Positions 47,024 to 55,558 of a DNA stretch of 64,000 nucleotides are shown here, one piece after another (position 1 is the stretch's first letter; each line of letters begins with the position of its first letter). Source of the DNA: Treponema sp. UBA1747 (GTDB taxonomy: Bacteria > Spirochaetota > Spirochaetia > Treponematales > Treponemataceae); NCBI GenBank assembly GCA_002315375.1, contig DCHR01000013.1:1634-65633 (forward strand), given 5' to 3'. The position numbers and the translations under genes were made by a program. The notes beneath the pieces were generated by a model. The model was given only the letters and a program-made list of their open reading frames with translations. It ran no database searches and was not told where the DNA came from.

Positions 47024-47557
47024 TTAGTCCTCCATTGTTTCCAGATAGTACTGATCGTAGATAACAAGTTCACACACATCCTCGTAAATGTTTCCGCGTG
47101 CATCTGCTACCTGCAGTCGTACTTTATAGGTTCCAACGGTCAATTCTTTGTATTCAGGTACAAAGAATCCAAAACTTTGGCTTTGACGTTCCTCAAGGGG
47201 AATGCACTCTAAAAGTGTTTCTTTTATAGTGTCTTTACCCGTCCAGATTGCATTCTTTTCTTTTTCAAGGGAATACAATGTCCATAAATAACGTGAAGCT
47301 TCAGGTGCTACCAGCGCAAAGCTCATGCGGTTTCCGACCGAATAGGTGGACAGCAGCATACAGCTTTCATTAAAGCCTTCGTCACCAGGCTTCAATGAAT
47401 TGTCGTATGGTACATCACGCTCCAGGAAGTTTTCGTTCAAATCCGAAAGCATTCCCATTACGTTGTTTTTACAAGAAGAAAGCAGTAATCCTGTTAATGC
47501 CAGAAGCATGTAAAGCAGGAAATAAAGCTTCCCGAATCGCTTTGTCATTTTTTTCAT
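47024..47557 (-). CDS. Small lipoprotein
   Basis: 177 residues. The signal peptide LYMLLALTGLLLSSC has a lipobox with Cys at ~29. The rest is a single strand-rich domain (SCMLLSTYSVGNRMSFALVAPEASRYLWTLYSL, quoted in part as GNRMSFALV) ending in GTYKVRLQVADARGNIYEDV, resembling a PKD/Ig-like fold. Its ATG overlaps the stop of the upstream propeller gene by four bases, so the two are coupled. Function unknown; probably part of a surface complex with the propeller protein and the two large lipoproteins. Confidence 0.82.
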   Translation of the reverse strand: MKKMTKRFGKLYFLLYMLLALTGLLLSSCKNNVMGMLSDLNENFLERDVPYDNSLKPGDEGFNESCMLLSTYSVGNRMSFALVAPEASRYLWTLYSLEKEKNAIWTGKDTIKETLLECIPLEERQSQSFGFFVPEYKELTVGTYKVRLQVADARGNIYEDVCELVIYDQYYLETMED

Positions 47558-49329
47558 CCGCTTCCACCTGCCTTGATTCTCCAGCCGATTCCTGCCTGAA
47601 CACTGAAGCCAAGCCGGTAATCGTAAAGAGCACCTAAAACAAACGACGTCTGGCGCCAGCTTACGCCTGCCAGAAGATCTATATTGAAAGACGGATAAAA
47701 ATCCTTTAAGCCGTATTCAGGGAACCAGAAGGTATCTACGGAGACACCCGGTCTGATTTCAAAGAAATATCCTATGTTCTTCATGAATGGTTTTACGTAA
47801 TAACCTGCAGTTCCGGATATTTTTGGTGCAAGAATATAAGGGGAGTGGAGTGTGTTTCCCGTATTCAAATCAACATATGCGTAAGGGAATTTAGGGTTAG
47901 GAATACAGAAGCCCATTTCTGCAAATCCGCCGAAGTAGAATCCCTGGAATGGTTTTTTGAAAAGGTACCCCAGTTGAGGCGTAATGTTCAGGGCGTACGG
48001 ATAATTTGGTTTTGAAAAAGTTACACGCATGTCAAAGTTGTGCAGTCCCATATCGGAAGAAACAATTTCTCCGTACTGGTCGAAGGTTCCGGCCCCGGTT
48101 CCGCCGTAGAAAGTTCCGCTTCCAAGGCGAGGTTGAGGGGCAGTGGTTTCAAGGAATACATCTTTTACGTTCAGAATGAAAACAACACCGCTTTTATGGC
48201 TTACAAGAACCCGGTCATAATTTTCTGAAAGTTCGAAATCCAGAATTTCTGAAATAGAAAAATATGGAAGGTATCCTTTTGCTTCCATGGTGTTAAAATC
48301 GTATACGTAAATATTGTTGTCGGTAGAAAGAATGAAAATATATTTTCCGTCCGGAGAAAGTCTGAAGGTTTTCATTTTTTTCAGACTCTGGAATTCTTTG
48401 ATAACCTGTCCTTCAAAATCGCGGACAACAATGAGTTTTGAATTTTCTGCACTGATAATATTCTGTGAATCCGGAGTGAACTCAACGGGATACTTGTTAT
48501 CTTTTGGAGACTTCAAGGTTGTCAAAAGTTCTCCGTTTTTCAAGTCCCAGATATCAATAAAGCCGTCTTTGGAAAGGCTGGCCAGAAGGTCAGATTTCTG
48601 ACTGAAGCGGAGGGAAGTAATTGCCTCAGACTGAACAAAGAAGTCAGTGTTGTAAATCTGGTTTGTAAGCTTAAGCTGCATGGAAAGGATTATGCGTCCG
48701 TTTTCATGACCAGTAGCAATAAAGGTTCCGTCAGGAGAGAATGCCGCGCTTCTGATCGGGCTTTCAGGGTAATAGTTCTTGGAAATATATTTTTCACTTA
48801 ATGGCAGCTTGCGGATTGCAACCTGGTTTGTATTTGTAAGGGTGAAAATATCTTTCTGTTTTGATTTGGATTTCAAAGCGCCTTCCAGGTGAACGATAAA
48901 GCCTTCTGAAGGAATAATTTCTTCCTTTGAATTATCAGAAGTACTTACGAGCCATGCTGTATCATCTGCCAGGGCAAAGAACTGTTCATTTGAAACCCAT
49001 CCAATCTGTTTTACTCTTGTCTTCAAATCCATTGCAGGATGCGGATAAAGAATAATTTCTTTCAGAGGAGGATTTTCAAAAGGATTTGTGCTTAATTCGG
49101 GAGGCGTATCCAAAGGTTTTTCTTCGGTAATAACCGGTGTTTCTGATGGTTTTTCCAGTGCTTTGGCCAGAACAGCAGTGTTTTCTTCCGGAGTTTCCAA
49201 TGCTTTGGCCAGAACAGCAGTGTTTTCTGCAGGAGAGTCCGTTAAATCCACAGAAACCTCGGCTTCCTGACTGAAAAGCCTTAAAACGAGAAACATTGAA
49301 ATGAGAATAAAAAACAGTTTCTTATTCAT
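47554..49329 (-). CDS. Exported WD40-like beta-propeller protein with C-terminal barrel-like region
   Basis: Signal peptide MNKKLFFILISMFLVLRLFSQ. Residues ~31-58 contain two 14-residue repeats (NTAVLAKALETPEE / NTAVLAKALEKPSE). A propeller of WD40-type blades follows (~90-375): AAFSPDGTFIATGHENGRI, LRFSQKSDLLASLSKDGFI, RLSPDGKYIFILSTDNNIY. The last ~190 residues have alternating strands and aromatic ends (ITPQLGYLFKKPFQGFYFGG; VSWRQTSFVLGALYDYRLG), like an outer-membrane barrel. First gene of the operon with three lipoproteins, preceded by a leader hairpin beside the Shine-Dalgarno TAGGAT. Role unknown; an outer-membrane assembly is plausible. Confidence 0.83.
   Translation of the reverse strand: MNKKLFFILISMFLVLRLFSQEAEVSVDLTDSPAENTAVLAKALETPEENTAVLAKALEKPSETPVITEEKPLDTPPELSTNPFENPPLKEIILYPHPAMDLKTRVKQIGWVSNEQFFALADDTAWLVSTSDNSKEEIIPSEGFIVHLEGALKSKSKQKDIFTLTNTNQVAIRKLPLSEKYISKNYYPESPIRSAAFSPDGTFIATGHENGRIILSMQLKLTNQIYNTDFFVQSEAITSLRFSQKSDLLASLSKDGFIDIWDLKNGELLTTLKSPKDNKYPVEFTPDSQNIISAENSKLIVVRDFEGQVIKEFQSLKKMKTFRLSPDGKYIFILSTDNNIYVYDFNTMEAKGYLPYFSISEILDFELSENYDRVLVSHKSGVVFILNVKDVFLETTAPQPRLGSGTFYGGTGAGTFDQYGEIVSSDMGLHNFDMRVTFSKPNYPYALNITPQLGYLFKKPFQGFYFGGFAEMGFCIPNPKFPYAYVDLNTGNTLHSPYILAPKISGTAGYYVKPFMKNIGYFFEIRPGVSVDTFWFPEYGLKDFYPSFNIDLLAGVSWRQTSFVLGALYDYRLGFSVQAGIGWRIKAGGSG
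49153..49236 (-). repeat. Tandem 42-base repeat, two copies, in the propeller gene
   Basis: Two adjacent 42-base copies (49153-49194 and 49195-49236) differing at a few bases encode two 14-residue NTAVLAKALE repeats just after the signal peptide. The near-identity in DNA suggests recent duplication and possible copy-number change between strains. Confidence 0.85.
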
Positions 49330-49336
49330 ATCCTAC

Positions 49337-49370
49337 CGATTCGGGTATAGTAACCCGAAACTATTATCGG
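49337..49370 (-). promoter_or_regulatory. Leader hairpin of the envelope operon
   Basis: Perfect TTCGGGT (49340-49346) / ACCCGAA (49353-49359) stem with a six-base loop, extended by outer CCGAT (49337-49341) and ATCGG (49366-49370) as an alternative pairing. It abuts the Shine-Dalgarno (49331-49336) of the first gene, so folding could hide it or serve as an operator. Confidence 0.5.
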
Positions 49371-49513
49371 CAGGGCGAAGCAATAACTTGAGAAAAAAGT
49401 GAGTAGATAAAATTTAGATATTTATTGATAGTTTATTTAGTTTGATTAGAGAATTTATTACCAAGCAAGGAAATATTGGAGATTTTTCCGCTCAATAAGG
49501 TGGTGTTGAAGAT

Positions 49514-49522
49514 TTATCCACA
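49514..49522 (+). promoter_or_regulatory. DnaA-box match in A+T-rich intergenic region
   Basis: TTATCCACA at 49514-49522 is a perfect match to the DnaA box. A degenerate inverted copy (TGTGGAATT, 49538-49546) lies 15 bases on, within the A+T-rich 49330-49555 gap. TCCACA/TGTGGA could also pair as a weak hairpin after the nnrD gene. Confidence 0.35.
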
Positions 49523-49555
49523 AACATGATGAGAAGATGTGGAATTTTTGTGAAA

Positions 49556-51016
49556 TTAGATTAAATTGATAAGTTTTCCAGGTGTCAGATTATAAGCCGA
49601 AGAACCATAATCCAGAGCTGCTGTTCCATGGCGCCAAACCGCGGTAATAGCCGCATCTTCTGCAGAATATCCCTGGGTCAGGAGGGAAGTGATCATGCCG
49701 GCCAGGACATCTCCGCTGCCGCCTTTGGCAAGTGCCGGACATCGGCCTTTGTGGATATAAATATTCCCTTTAGAAGCAATAAAAGTATTGGCACCTTTCA
49801 TGACAACTGTAATGTTCGGAAGTTTTCTGGTGAGTTCACGTCCTATGGAAATACGGTTATCAAGAGCTTCTGCGGCTGTATAGTCAGTTTTTAAAATCCG
49901 GTTTGAAAGAAGGGCCAGTTCTTTTGCGTGAGGAGTAAGAACAATTCTTCCGTTTTCGATTTTGTTCAGTTTTTTTAAGAGAACATCCAGGTCCTTGTAG
50001 CTGAACATATCTGCATCAATTACGCAGGCCGGGTTTTTACTGCTTGTGAACCAGTTTTCAAAAAGATTAATTGTGTTTTCGATTTCAGGCTTTGCAGTAT
50101 CCCCAAGTCCGCTTCCAATCTGGATTGCTTTTGTAGTCTTTGGAATAGTTTCTGTAATCATCAGTTCCGGACTTATTTTGAACTGTTTCAGGTTTGAATA
50201 ATCTGTTTTGAAAAGAGAAGTAAGTCCCGACCCGAAGTTCTTGGCAGCTTCAGCGCTTAATATTGACGCTCCGCTTTTTTCCCCTGCAATTATTAAAGAA
50301 TGTCCGTATGTTCCTTTATGGGAATTTGTGTTCTTTCTTAACGGGAGTTTTACATCACTTTCTTCAAGGAGGAAGATGCTGTGTTTTTTGTTTGCAGGTG
50401 AAGTAAAAATATTTTCTGAAACTCCAAGTTCCGAAACAATAATCCTTCCACAAACCTGACCTGCTTTGTCTGAATAAAGGGACGTTTTATGAGTGCCCAT
50501 GGTTACGGTAATGTCAGCAAAAAAGGAGAGGGCGCTTGGAATGTCACAGGCAATGCGGAATGCCTGTGACAGGTTTGCCTTTTCGAAAAGCTTTTCCCAT
50601 TCCGAAGGGAGTTCTCCGTGAAAACCTGTTCCAAAAACACAGTCAACGATAATCTTTGATTCAGGCGTTTCAAGTTCTCTTGAAAGTTTTTTTTCTGAAA
50701 GAAAGGGAACCTTGAGCTTTACGCACATTTCCCCCTGAGGTTTCCCGTCTTCAGTTTGTGGAAGAACAGGGCAGTAAACAGAAACAGGAATCTTTCCGTA
50801 AAGCATCCTTGCACAGACCAGCCCGTCTGCACCGTTATTCCCTTTTCCGCAGAGAAAAATAACCTGTTCATAATCAGCGGAGCCTGAATCCCATTCTGCC
50901 AGAATGACCTCTGAAAGGGATTTTGCGGCATTTTCCATCATTAAATATGGAGGAACTGAGTATTTTTCTTTGAATGCTTTTTCGGCTTCAGCCGGATTTT
51001 CAAAAACAGGTTTCAT
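49556..51016 (-). CDS. nnrD: Bifunctional NAD(P)H-hydrate epimerase / ADP-dependent dehydratase
   Basis: Repairs hydrated NAD(P)H. The N-terminal YjeF_N epimerase domain (residues ~1-210) has VIFLCGKGNNGADGLVCARML and IIVDCVFGTGFHGELP. The C-terminal carbohydrate-kinase-like dehydratase (~220-486) has SHKGTYGHSLIIAGEKSGAS, RIVLTPHAKELALLSNR and LAKGGSGDVLAGMITSLL, containing the nucleotide-binding GGSGD. Both halves look complete; length is 486 residues, normal. It follows uppP by 87 bases with a small hairpin between (51047-51072). Confidence 0.95.
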   Translation of the reverse strand: MKPVFENPAEAEKAFKEKYSVPPYLMMENAAKSLSEVILAEWDSGSADYEQVIFLCGKGNNGADGLVCARMLYGKIPVSVYCPVLPQTEDGKPQGEMCVKLKVPFLSEKKLSRELETPESKIIVDCVFGTGFHGELPSEWEKLFEKANLSQAFRIACDIPSALSFFADITVTMGTHKTSLYSDKAGQVCGRIIVSELGVSENIFTSPANKKHSIFLLEESDVKLPLRKNTNSHKGTYGHSLIIAGEKSGASILSAEAAKNFGSGLTSLFKTDYSNLKQFKISPELMITETIPKTTKAIQIGSGLGDTAKPEIENTINLFENWFTSSKNPACVIDADMFSYKDLDVLLKKLNKIENGRIVLTPHAKELALLSNRILKTDYTAAEALDNRISIGRELTRKLPNITVVMKGANTFIASKGNIYIHKGRCPALAKGGSGDVLAGMITSLLTQGYSAEDAAITAVWRHGTAALDYGSSAYNLTPGKLINLI

Positions 51017-51103
51017 ATTATTTCAGAACGGTTTAATGTATTTTCCCTGTCTTACGGCTTTGCCGCAGACAGAGGTGAATTGAAACAACCAGTGGTATAG
51101 GAA

Positions 51104-51973
51104 TCAAAAGAATATTAATCCTAAAATTCCAAGCGGAATAAGGTAAGCTGCAAACCAAACGATTTTACCTTTGCGGATCATTTTCATTAAATAGGTTAAT
51201 GAAATGTATCCTACAGCAAAGGCTGCTGCACAACCTGCAATGACAGGGGCTGCACCAACTACTTCATTCACATCACCCAGGTCTTTCAGTTCCAGAATAA
51301 AGGCACCAAGAATTGCAGGAATACTAACGATGAAAGAAAAATCACCAGCAGTCTTTCTGTCCATTCCCACATAAAGGGAACCTGCAATTGTAGAACCGGA
51401 ACGGGAAATTCCAGGAAGTGTTCCAAGTCCCTGCATAATTCCTACAACAACTGACTGAAGAAGGCTTACAGGTTTTGGTGTGTTTACAGCAGGCTGGTCA
51501 GGATTTGCGTTCTTTGCAGGACGAGGATGTTTTTCGATATATGAAGAAAGAATCAGAAGAATGGCAGTGCAGATAAATCCGGCACATACAGCTTTCATCG
51601 GAATATCAGAAATAACCTTGCTTGTGAAAACCCCGATTGCTCCCGTAATGATTGTGGCAACGATAAGGGCAATGATTGCTTTTCTTCCATATTCATCTGT
51701 TCCAGAAATCATGTCTTCAGGATCAGTTGTTTCAGGCTGAGGTTTGCGTGCAATCCAGCGTCCGAAGATTTTCAGAAGATTCCAGATTTTTTTTCTGAAA
51801 TAAAGACATACACTGGCCAAAGTTGCCAGATGAAGGAAAACGTCAAAAAGGACAGGCACTTCTTCCAGACCGAAAAGAGTCTGACAAAGCTGCAGGTGTC
51901 CTGAAGAGGAGATAGGAAGAAATTCTGCAAGTCCCTGCAGGCTTCCCAAAATAATACCTTGAAATACAGTCAT
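51104..51973 (-). CDS. uppP: Undecaprenyl-diphosphatase UppP (BacA)
   Basis: Membrane phosphatase that recycles undecaprenyl diphosphate for wall synthesis and gives bacitracin tolerance. The two family motifs are present: GLAEFLPISSSGHL near residues 15-28, with the catalytic Glu and Ser, and the Arg-containing PGISRSGSTI near ~185. About eight membrane segments. Length is 289 residues, slightly long through a cytoplasmic loop (PARPAKNANPDQPAVNTPKP). TATTAT lies six bases before the ATG on the minus strand, perhaps another leaderless start, though its -35 is poor. Confidence 0.95.
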   Translation of the reverse strand: MTVFQGIILGSLQGLAEFLPISSSGHLQLCQTLFGLEEVPVLFDVFLHLATLASVCLYFRKKIWNLLKIFGRWIARKPQPETTDPEDMISGTDEYGRKAIIALIVATIITGAIGVFTSKVISDIPMKAVCAGFICTAILLILSSYIEKHPRPAKNANPDQPAVNTPKPVSLLQSVVVGIMQGLGTLPGISRSGSTIAGSLYVGMDRKTAGDFSFIVSIPAILGAFILELKDLGDVNEVVGAAPVIAGCAAAFAVGYISLTYLMKMIRKGKIVWFAAYLIPLGILGLIFF

Positions 51974-52000
51974 AAAATTATAATAAATGAAAAAATGGAT

Positions 52001-52038
52001 AAAAAAAAGGGCTGTCTGCTCACAACTTCAGACAGCCC
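52001..52038 (-). terminator. Terminator of the sugar ABC transporter operon
   Basis: GGGCTGTCTG (52009-52018) and CAGACAGCCC (52029-52038), ten perfect pairs; on the minus strand the stem is followed by eight T (52001-52008). Confidence 0.93.
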
Positions 52039-52059
52039 AAAACTTGATAATGGAGGGAA

Positions 52060-52902
52060 TTAACCCTTAACACTACCAAGAGCAACACCGGAAATAATAT
52101 ACTTTGACAGGAGGAAATATACTATAAACAGTGGCAATACCGTAAGAGTAAGTCCGAGATAAATTGATCCGAACTCTGTTTTGTAAATATCACCGCGGAG
52201 CAGTGAAACCATCATTGGCATTGTGTACAGGTTAGAGTCTGTCAGGATAACCTGAGGCAGGAACAGTTCATTCCATTTTGAAACGAAACTGAAAATAGCC
52301 TGTGTAGCAATAGCCGGCTTCATGATTGGAAGGGCGATGATGTTGAATGTAAAGAATTCTTTTGCACCGTCGATACGTGCTGATTCAATAATCTCAAGAG
52401 AGAGGGAAGGAATCATGTACTGGCGCATGAAGAATACCATTGATGGGGCAGCAATGCCCGGAATAATCAGTGGAAGGAAGTTGTTTGTAAGTCCAACTTT
52501 GTAAATCATCTGGTAGAAACCGATAGTAACGATCTGTCCCGGTACCATCATAACGGCCATGATGAATGTAAAGAATGGACGGCGAAGTTTCCATGAGTAA
52601 ACAACCAGAGCATAAGCTGTCAGAGTAGAGAAGTAAACTGAAAGACCTGTTGCACCAGTTGAAATGATGATTGAGTTTATGAAACCGCGTAACGGATTAA
52701 AGCTTTTTCCGGTCAGAATCTTAAGGTTGGCCAGAAGATATTTTGACGGAATGAGCGAAATAGCGTGCTGCTGGATTTCGTATGTTGAACGAGTTGCGTT
52801 TACTACCATCTGGATGAATGGGAACAAACTCAAGAATGTAAGAAATACACAAACAATATAAACAAATACTTTGAATACAATATTTCCTGCTGTTTTTTTC
52901 AT
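52060..52902 (-). CDS. Carbohydrate ABC transporter permease (MalG/UgpE type)
   Basis: Inner-membrane permease of a CUT1 sugar importer, 280 residues with six membrane segments. The EAA loop that docks the ATPase is SARIDGAKEFFTFNIIALPIMKPAI (partly quoted; EAA-like with Gly at the usual place) near residues 185-210. The TLFPFIQMVVNA opening and the GVALGSVKG tail are typical. ATG 52902 overlaps the TAA of the first permease by one base, so the two are coupled. Confidence 0.94.
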   Translation of the reverse strand: MKKTAGNIVFKVFVYIVCVFLTFLSLFPFIQMVVNATRSTYEIQQHAISLIPSKYLLANLKILTGKSFNPLRGFINSIIISTGATGLSVYFSTLTAYALVVYSWKLRRPFFTFIMAVMMVPGQIVTIGFYQMIYKVGLTNNFLPLIIPGIAAPSMVFFMRQYMIPSLSLEIIESARIDGAKEFFTFNIIALPIMKPAIATQAIFSFVSKWNELFLPQVILTDSNLYTMPMMVSLLRGDIYKTEFGSIYLGLTLTVLPLFIVYFLLSKYIISGVALGSVKG

Positions 52903-53924
52903 TATTTGTTTCCTCCCTTCGATGTAGTTTTACCGGCGGCTTCAGCTTTAAGAGCTTTCTGCTGTCTGTTGTATTCGCGGATTCTTTCTTTTTCAGCTTT
53001 GTGCATTTTAGCTTCGTCTTTATCGCGGAGCATGTAGAAGATGATTGCCGAAAGAATTGCGATAATGATGAACATAAGCATAGAAGCAGCGGCAGCGCGG
53101 TTGAACATGTAAGAACCTTTGAATGCCTGGTTGTAAATGAATACACTTGCTGTAAGTGTTGCATTGTCCGGACCAGAGTTCTGCATAAGCAGGGAAGGAA
53201 TATCGTACATCTGCAGACCACCGATTAACGAAGTAACCAGAGTGAAGAGCATGATTGTTTTCAAGTTTGGTAAAGTGATTTTGAAGAACTTCTGAACACC
53301 GTTTGCACCGTCAATTTCTGCAGCTTCAAAGATTTCAGGGCTGATACCAAGAATACCTGATGTAAGAACGATCATTGTATAACCGTACCACATCCAGAAC
53401 TGAATGAAGGCAACAATAAGACGTGCTGCTGTTTTTGACTGCGGGAAGTCAAATTTTGGATATCCTAATCTTTCAAGCAGATAGTTTGCAGGGCTTACAG
53501 GGTAAGCGAAGAGGGAAGCGAACAGAATAGCGATTGTTGCGGCAGTAATGATGTTAGGCATGTAGAAAACAACTTTGAAGAAGCCTTTTCCTTTAATATC
53601 ATTCTGTTCGTTTGTGAACCAGGCTGCAAGAACCAGGGCCAGAACAATCTGAGGAATGAAGTTAATAATCCACATCATGAATGTGTTTTTAACTGCAATC
53701 TGGAATGAACGGTTAAAAAGGACTGTCTTAAAGTTTTTGAACAGTGGTGTAGCAAGCGAGAAGTTTGTACTTCCAAGACCTTTCAGATTTGTGAATCCGA
53801 TAAAGGCTGTGTAAATAATCGGGTAGAGAGTACAAATACAAAATGTCAGAACAAAAGGAATGGAAAAGATGTATCCATATTTTGCGTAAGAAATTCCTTT
53901 ATGTTTTAAATCTTTATTTTTCAT
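52902..53924 (-). CDS. Sugar ABC transporter permease (MalF/UgpA type)
   Basis: Partner permease, 340 residues, six membrane segments. It starts MKNKDLKHKGISYAKYGYIF at 53924, chosen because CAGGAA precedes that ATG; an upstream extension to 53984 has no Shine-Dalgarno and runs into the hairpin after the binding-protein gene. The EAA loop is EAAEIDGANGVQKFFKITLP near residue ~225. The Lys/Gln-rich C-terminus (KEREYNRQQKALKAEAAGK-like) is cytoplasmic. No ATPase is encoded nearby. Confidence 0.93.
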   Translation of the reverse strand: MKNKDLKHKGISYAKYGYIFSIPFVLTFCICTLYPIIYTAFIGFTNLKGLGSTNFSLATPLFKNFKTVLFNRSFQIAVKNTFMMWIINFIPQIVLALVLAAWFTNEQNDIKGKGFFKVVFYMPNIITAATIAILFASLFAYPVSPANYLLERLGYPKFDFPQSKTAARLIVAFIQFWMWYGYTMIVLTSGILGISPEIFEAAEIDGANGVQKFFKITLPNLKTIMLFTLVTSLIGGLQMYDIPSLLMQNSGPDNATLTASVFIYNQAFKGSYMFNRAAAASMLMFIIIAILSAIIFYMLRDKDEAKMHKAEKERIREYNRQQKALKAEAAGKTTSKGGNK

Positions 53925-53960
53925 AGTTTCCTGTCTGATTTTTTTTGATTTTGACTGGTA

Positions 53961-54004
53961 AAAAATAGGGCTGTCCTGAAGCATTCTTGCTTTTGGACAG
54001 CCCC
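53961..54004 (-). terminator. Attenuator-type hairpin between binding-protein and permease genes
   Basis: GGGCTGTCC (53968-53976) and GGACAGCCC (53995-54003), with an inner AAGCA/TGCTT pair; on the minus strand TATTTTTT follows. Placed between gene 1 and gene 2 of a CUT1 operon, it probably lets most transcripts stop after the binding protein, which is usually needed in excess. Confidence 0.88.
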
Positions 54005-54026
54005 TTGTTATGAACTAATTTATGTA

Positions 54027-55346
54027 TTAGTCAACAATGATGTCCAGGTTGTCTGCAACGTTCTGTTTGAAGTCTTTGATAGCCTGTGCTTTTGTTTTGT
54101 TTCCTGCTGCGTATTCGCGAACCTGATCACGGAAGTATGAGTTGATTGTTTCATCATACTGTGTAACTGTTTTACCGTTTGCGAAAGCGTTAGCTGGAAC
54201 GAATACGTCGAACATGTTCTGTCCACCGAGGAAGTCCAGTTCACCGTTAGATTTAGCCATAACTGTACCAGAAGCTACAGTGTCTTTTGTTCCTCCAGGA
54301 CCATTCATTGTACCGTTAGCCCACATGTACTGAAGACCTGTTTCAGAGTAGTCGAGTGTAACCCATTCGATTACTTTTGCAACTTCTTTCTTCATTTTTG
54401 TGTTTCTGTTTGCCAGGAGGTAAGATCCACCCCAGAAGAATCCCAGTGGAGATTCACAAACTGCCCAGTCACCGTATGATCCTTCACCTGGTTTTGATCC
54501 GCCAGAGTTTCCAGCCATAACGTAGTTGATGAGCCAAGCTGGTCCGAAGAATCCGAATGCTGTTCCTGTGTCTTTCATGTCAGCGAACCAAGCATCCTGC
54601 CAGTCGCGTGTATCATTGTGCCAGTCATTGTCTTTAAGTTTTTTAGAGTAGTCCATGAATGCTTCACGTTTTGGATCGATGTTGAGTTTTCCGTTTACAA
54701 TCCAACCTGTGTCTGAAGAGTTTTCTACAGCGTGCCAGAGGTCACCGTCACCAGAACAGATTTTGTATCCTGCTGCTTTCAGGTCAGCTGCTGCTTTCCA
54801 GAATGCATCCAGGTTGTTTGATCCGCCACCAATCTTTGCTTTTACAACTGCTGGATCATCTGAACCCCATGTTGCTTTTGCGATTGAACGACGATAGATG
54901 AAAGCACCACCAGTTGCCTGGTATCCCAGAGCTACGAGGTCTTTTCCGTCACGTGTACCAATATCAACTGTGTACTGTGCGATGTTAGATGCTTTGAGCA
55001 TTTTGTCTACATCGATTCCCAGTGATTTGTAAGAAGCTGCGAAGTTTTTAGCATCTCCCTGAGAGTATTTCAGGATGAATGCACCTTCTGCAACGTAAAG
55101 GTCTGGAGCGTCTTTCTTTGAACCCAGAGCCTGGTCGAGAGCTGGCTGGTAAGCACCGTCAGTTGTTGCGATGATTGTTGTTTTCATTGTGAAACCACAA
55201 TCTGGATGTGTGTCAATGTACTTCTGAACCATATTTGGAACTTCGTCTGTGAATGCCCAAACGTTCAGAACCTTTTTCTTTGGAGCTGCTGTGAGGCTTC
55301 CAAGGAGTACTGCAGCAAATACTGTAGCAGCAATCAATTTTTTCAT
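54027..55346 (-). CDS. Extracellular sugar-binding protein of ABC transporter (family 1)
   Basis: Periplasmic substrate-binding protein, 439 residues. Signal peptide MKKLIAATVFAAVLLGSLTA without a lipobox Cys, so it is soluble after cleavage at TAA-PKKK. Mature part begins VLNVWAFTDEVPNMVQKYID, the usual start of family 1 solute-binding proteins, with DLYVAEGAFILKY and a Gly/Trp-rich ligand cleft region (WGGSYLLANRNTKMKKEVA). The sugar cannot be told from sequence. GGAGGA precedes the ATG. It has a 238-base leader with two dyads and a terminator-like hairpin behind it. Confidence 0.94.
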   Translation of the reverse strand: MKKLIAATVFAAVLLGSLTAAPKKKVLNVWAFTDEVPNMVQKYIDTHPDCGFTMKTTIIATTDGAYQPALDQALGSKKDAPDLYVAEGAFILKYSQGDAKNFAASYKSLGIDVDKMLKASNIAQYTVDIGTRDGKDLVALGYQATGGAFIYRRSIAKATWGSDDPAVVKAKIGGGSNNLDAFWKAAADLKAAGYKICSGDGDLWHAVENSSDTGWIVNGKLNIDPKREAFMDYSKKLKDNDWHNDTRDWQDAWFADMKDTGTAFGFFGPAWLINYVMAGNSGGSKPGEGSYGDWAVCESPLGFFWGGSYLLANRNTKMKKEVAKVIEWVTLDYSETGLQYMWANGTMNGPGGTKDTVASGTVMAKSNGELDFLGGQNMFDVFVPANAFANGKTVTQYDETINSYFRDQVREYAAGNKTKAQAIKDFKQNVADNLDIIVD

Positions 55347-55383
55347 AATATCCTCCTAACTGGATACATTTGATTTTGAATTC

Positions 55384-55451
55384 GTGACTCCTGTCACACC
55401 CTTAATTCTATATTGGAATTTTCAAATATACATAGGGTAAAATTCCTATAG
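55384..55451 (-). promoter_or_regulatory. Dyad symmetries in the leader of the sugar-binding protein gene
   Basis: Two inverted repeats. GTGAC-TCCT-GTCAC (55384-55397) lies about 27 bases before the Shine-Dalgarno. CTATA(TT)GGAATTTT (55408-55422) pairs with AAAATTCC TATAG (55439-55451) across 16 bases. They may be operator sites or leader hairpins; no clear -35/-10 pair was fixed. Confidence 0.45.
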
Positions 55452-55531
55452 AAAGTGAAAAAAGCAAAGTTAATCGTTTTAATTTTTTAAGTTTTTTTGC
55501 AGAAACGTAAGAAAAAGGGGAAATCGAGATA

Positions 55532-55558
55532 AGCATACGTATGATTCAAAGGTATGCT
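55532..55558. repeat. Inverted repeat downstream of the isomerase gene
   Basis: AGCATAC (55532-55538) and GTATGCT (55552-55558), seven perfect pairs around 13 bases that include a second CATACGTATG palindrome. Could be an operator of the sugar operon or the 3' hairpin of the isomerase mRNA. Confidence 0.4.

Noticed and set aside
53925..53984. 20-residue N-terminal extension of the MalF-type permease
   Set aside because: It is translated from the intercistronic hairpin flank; the internal ATG at 53924 has a proper ribosome site and starts where related permeases do.
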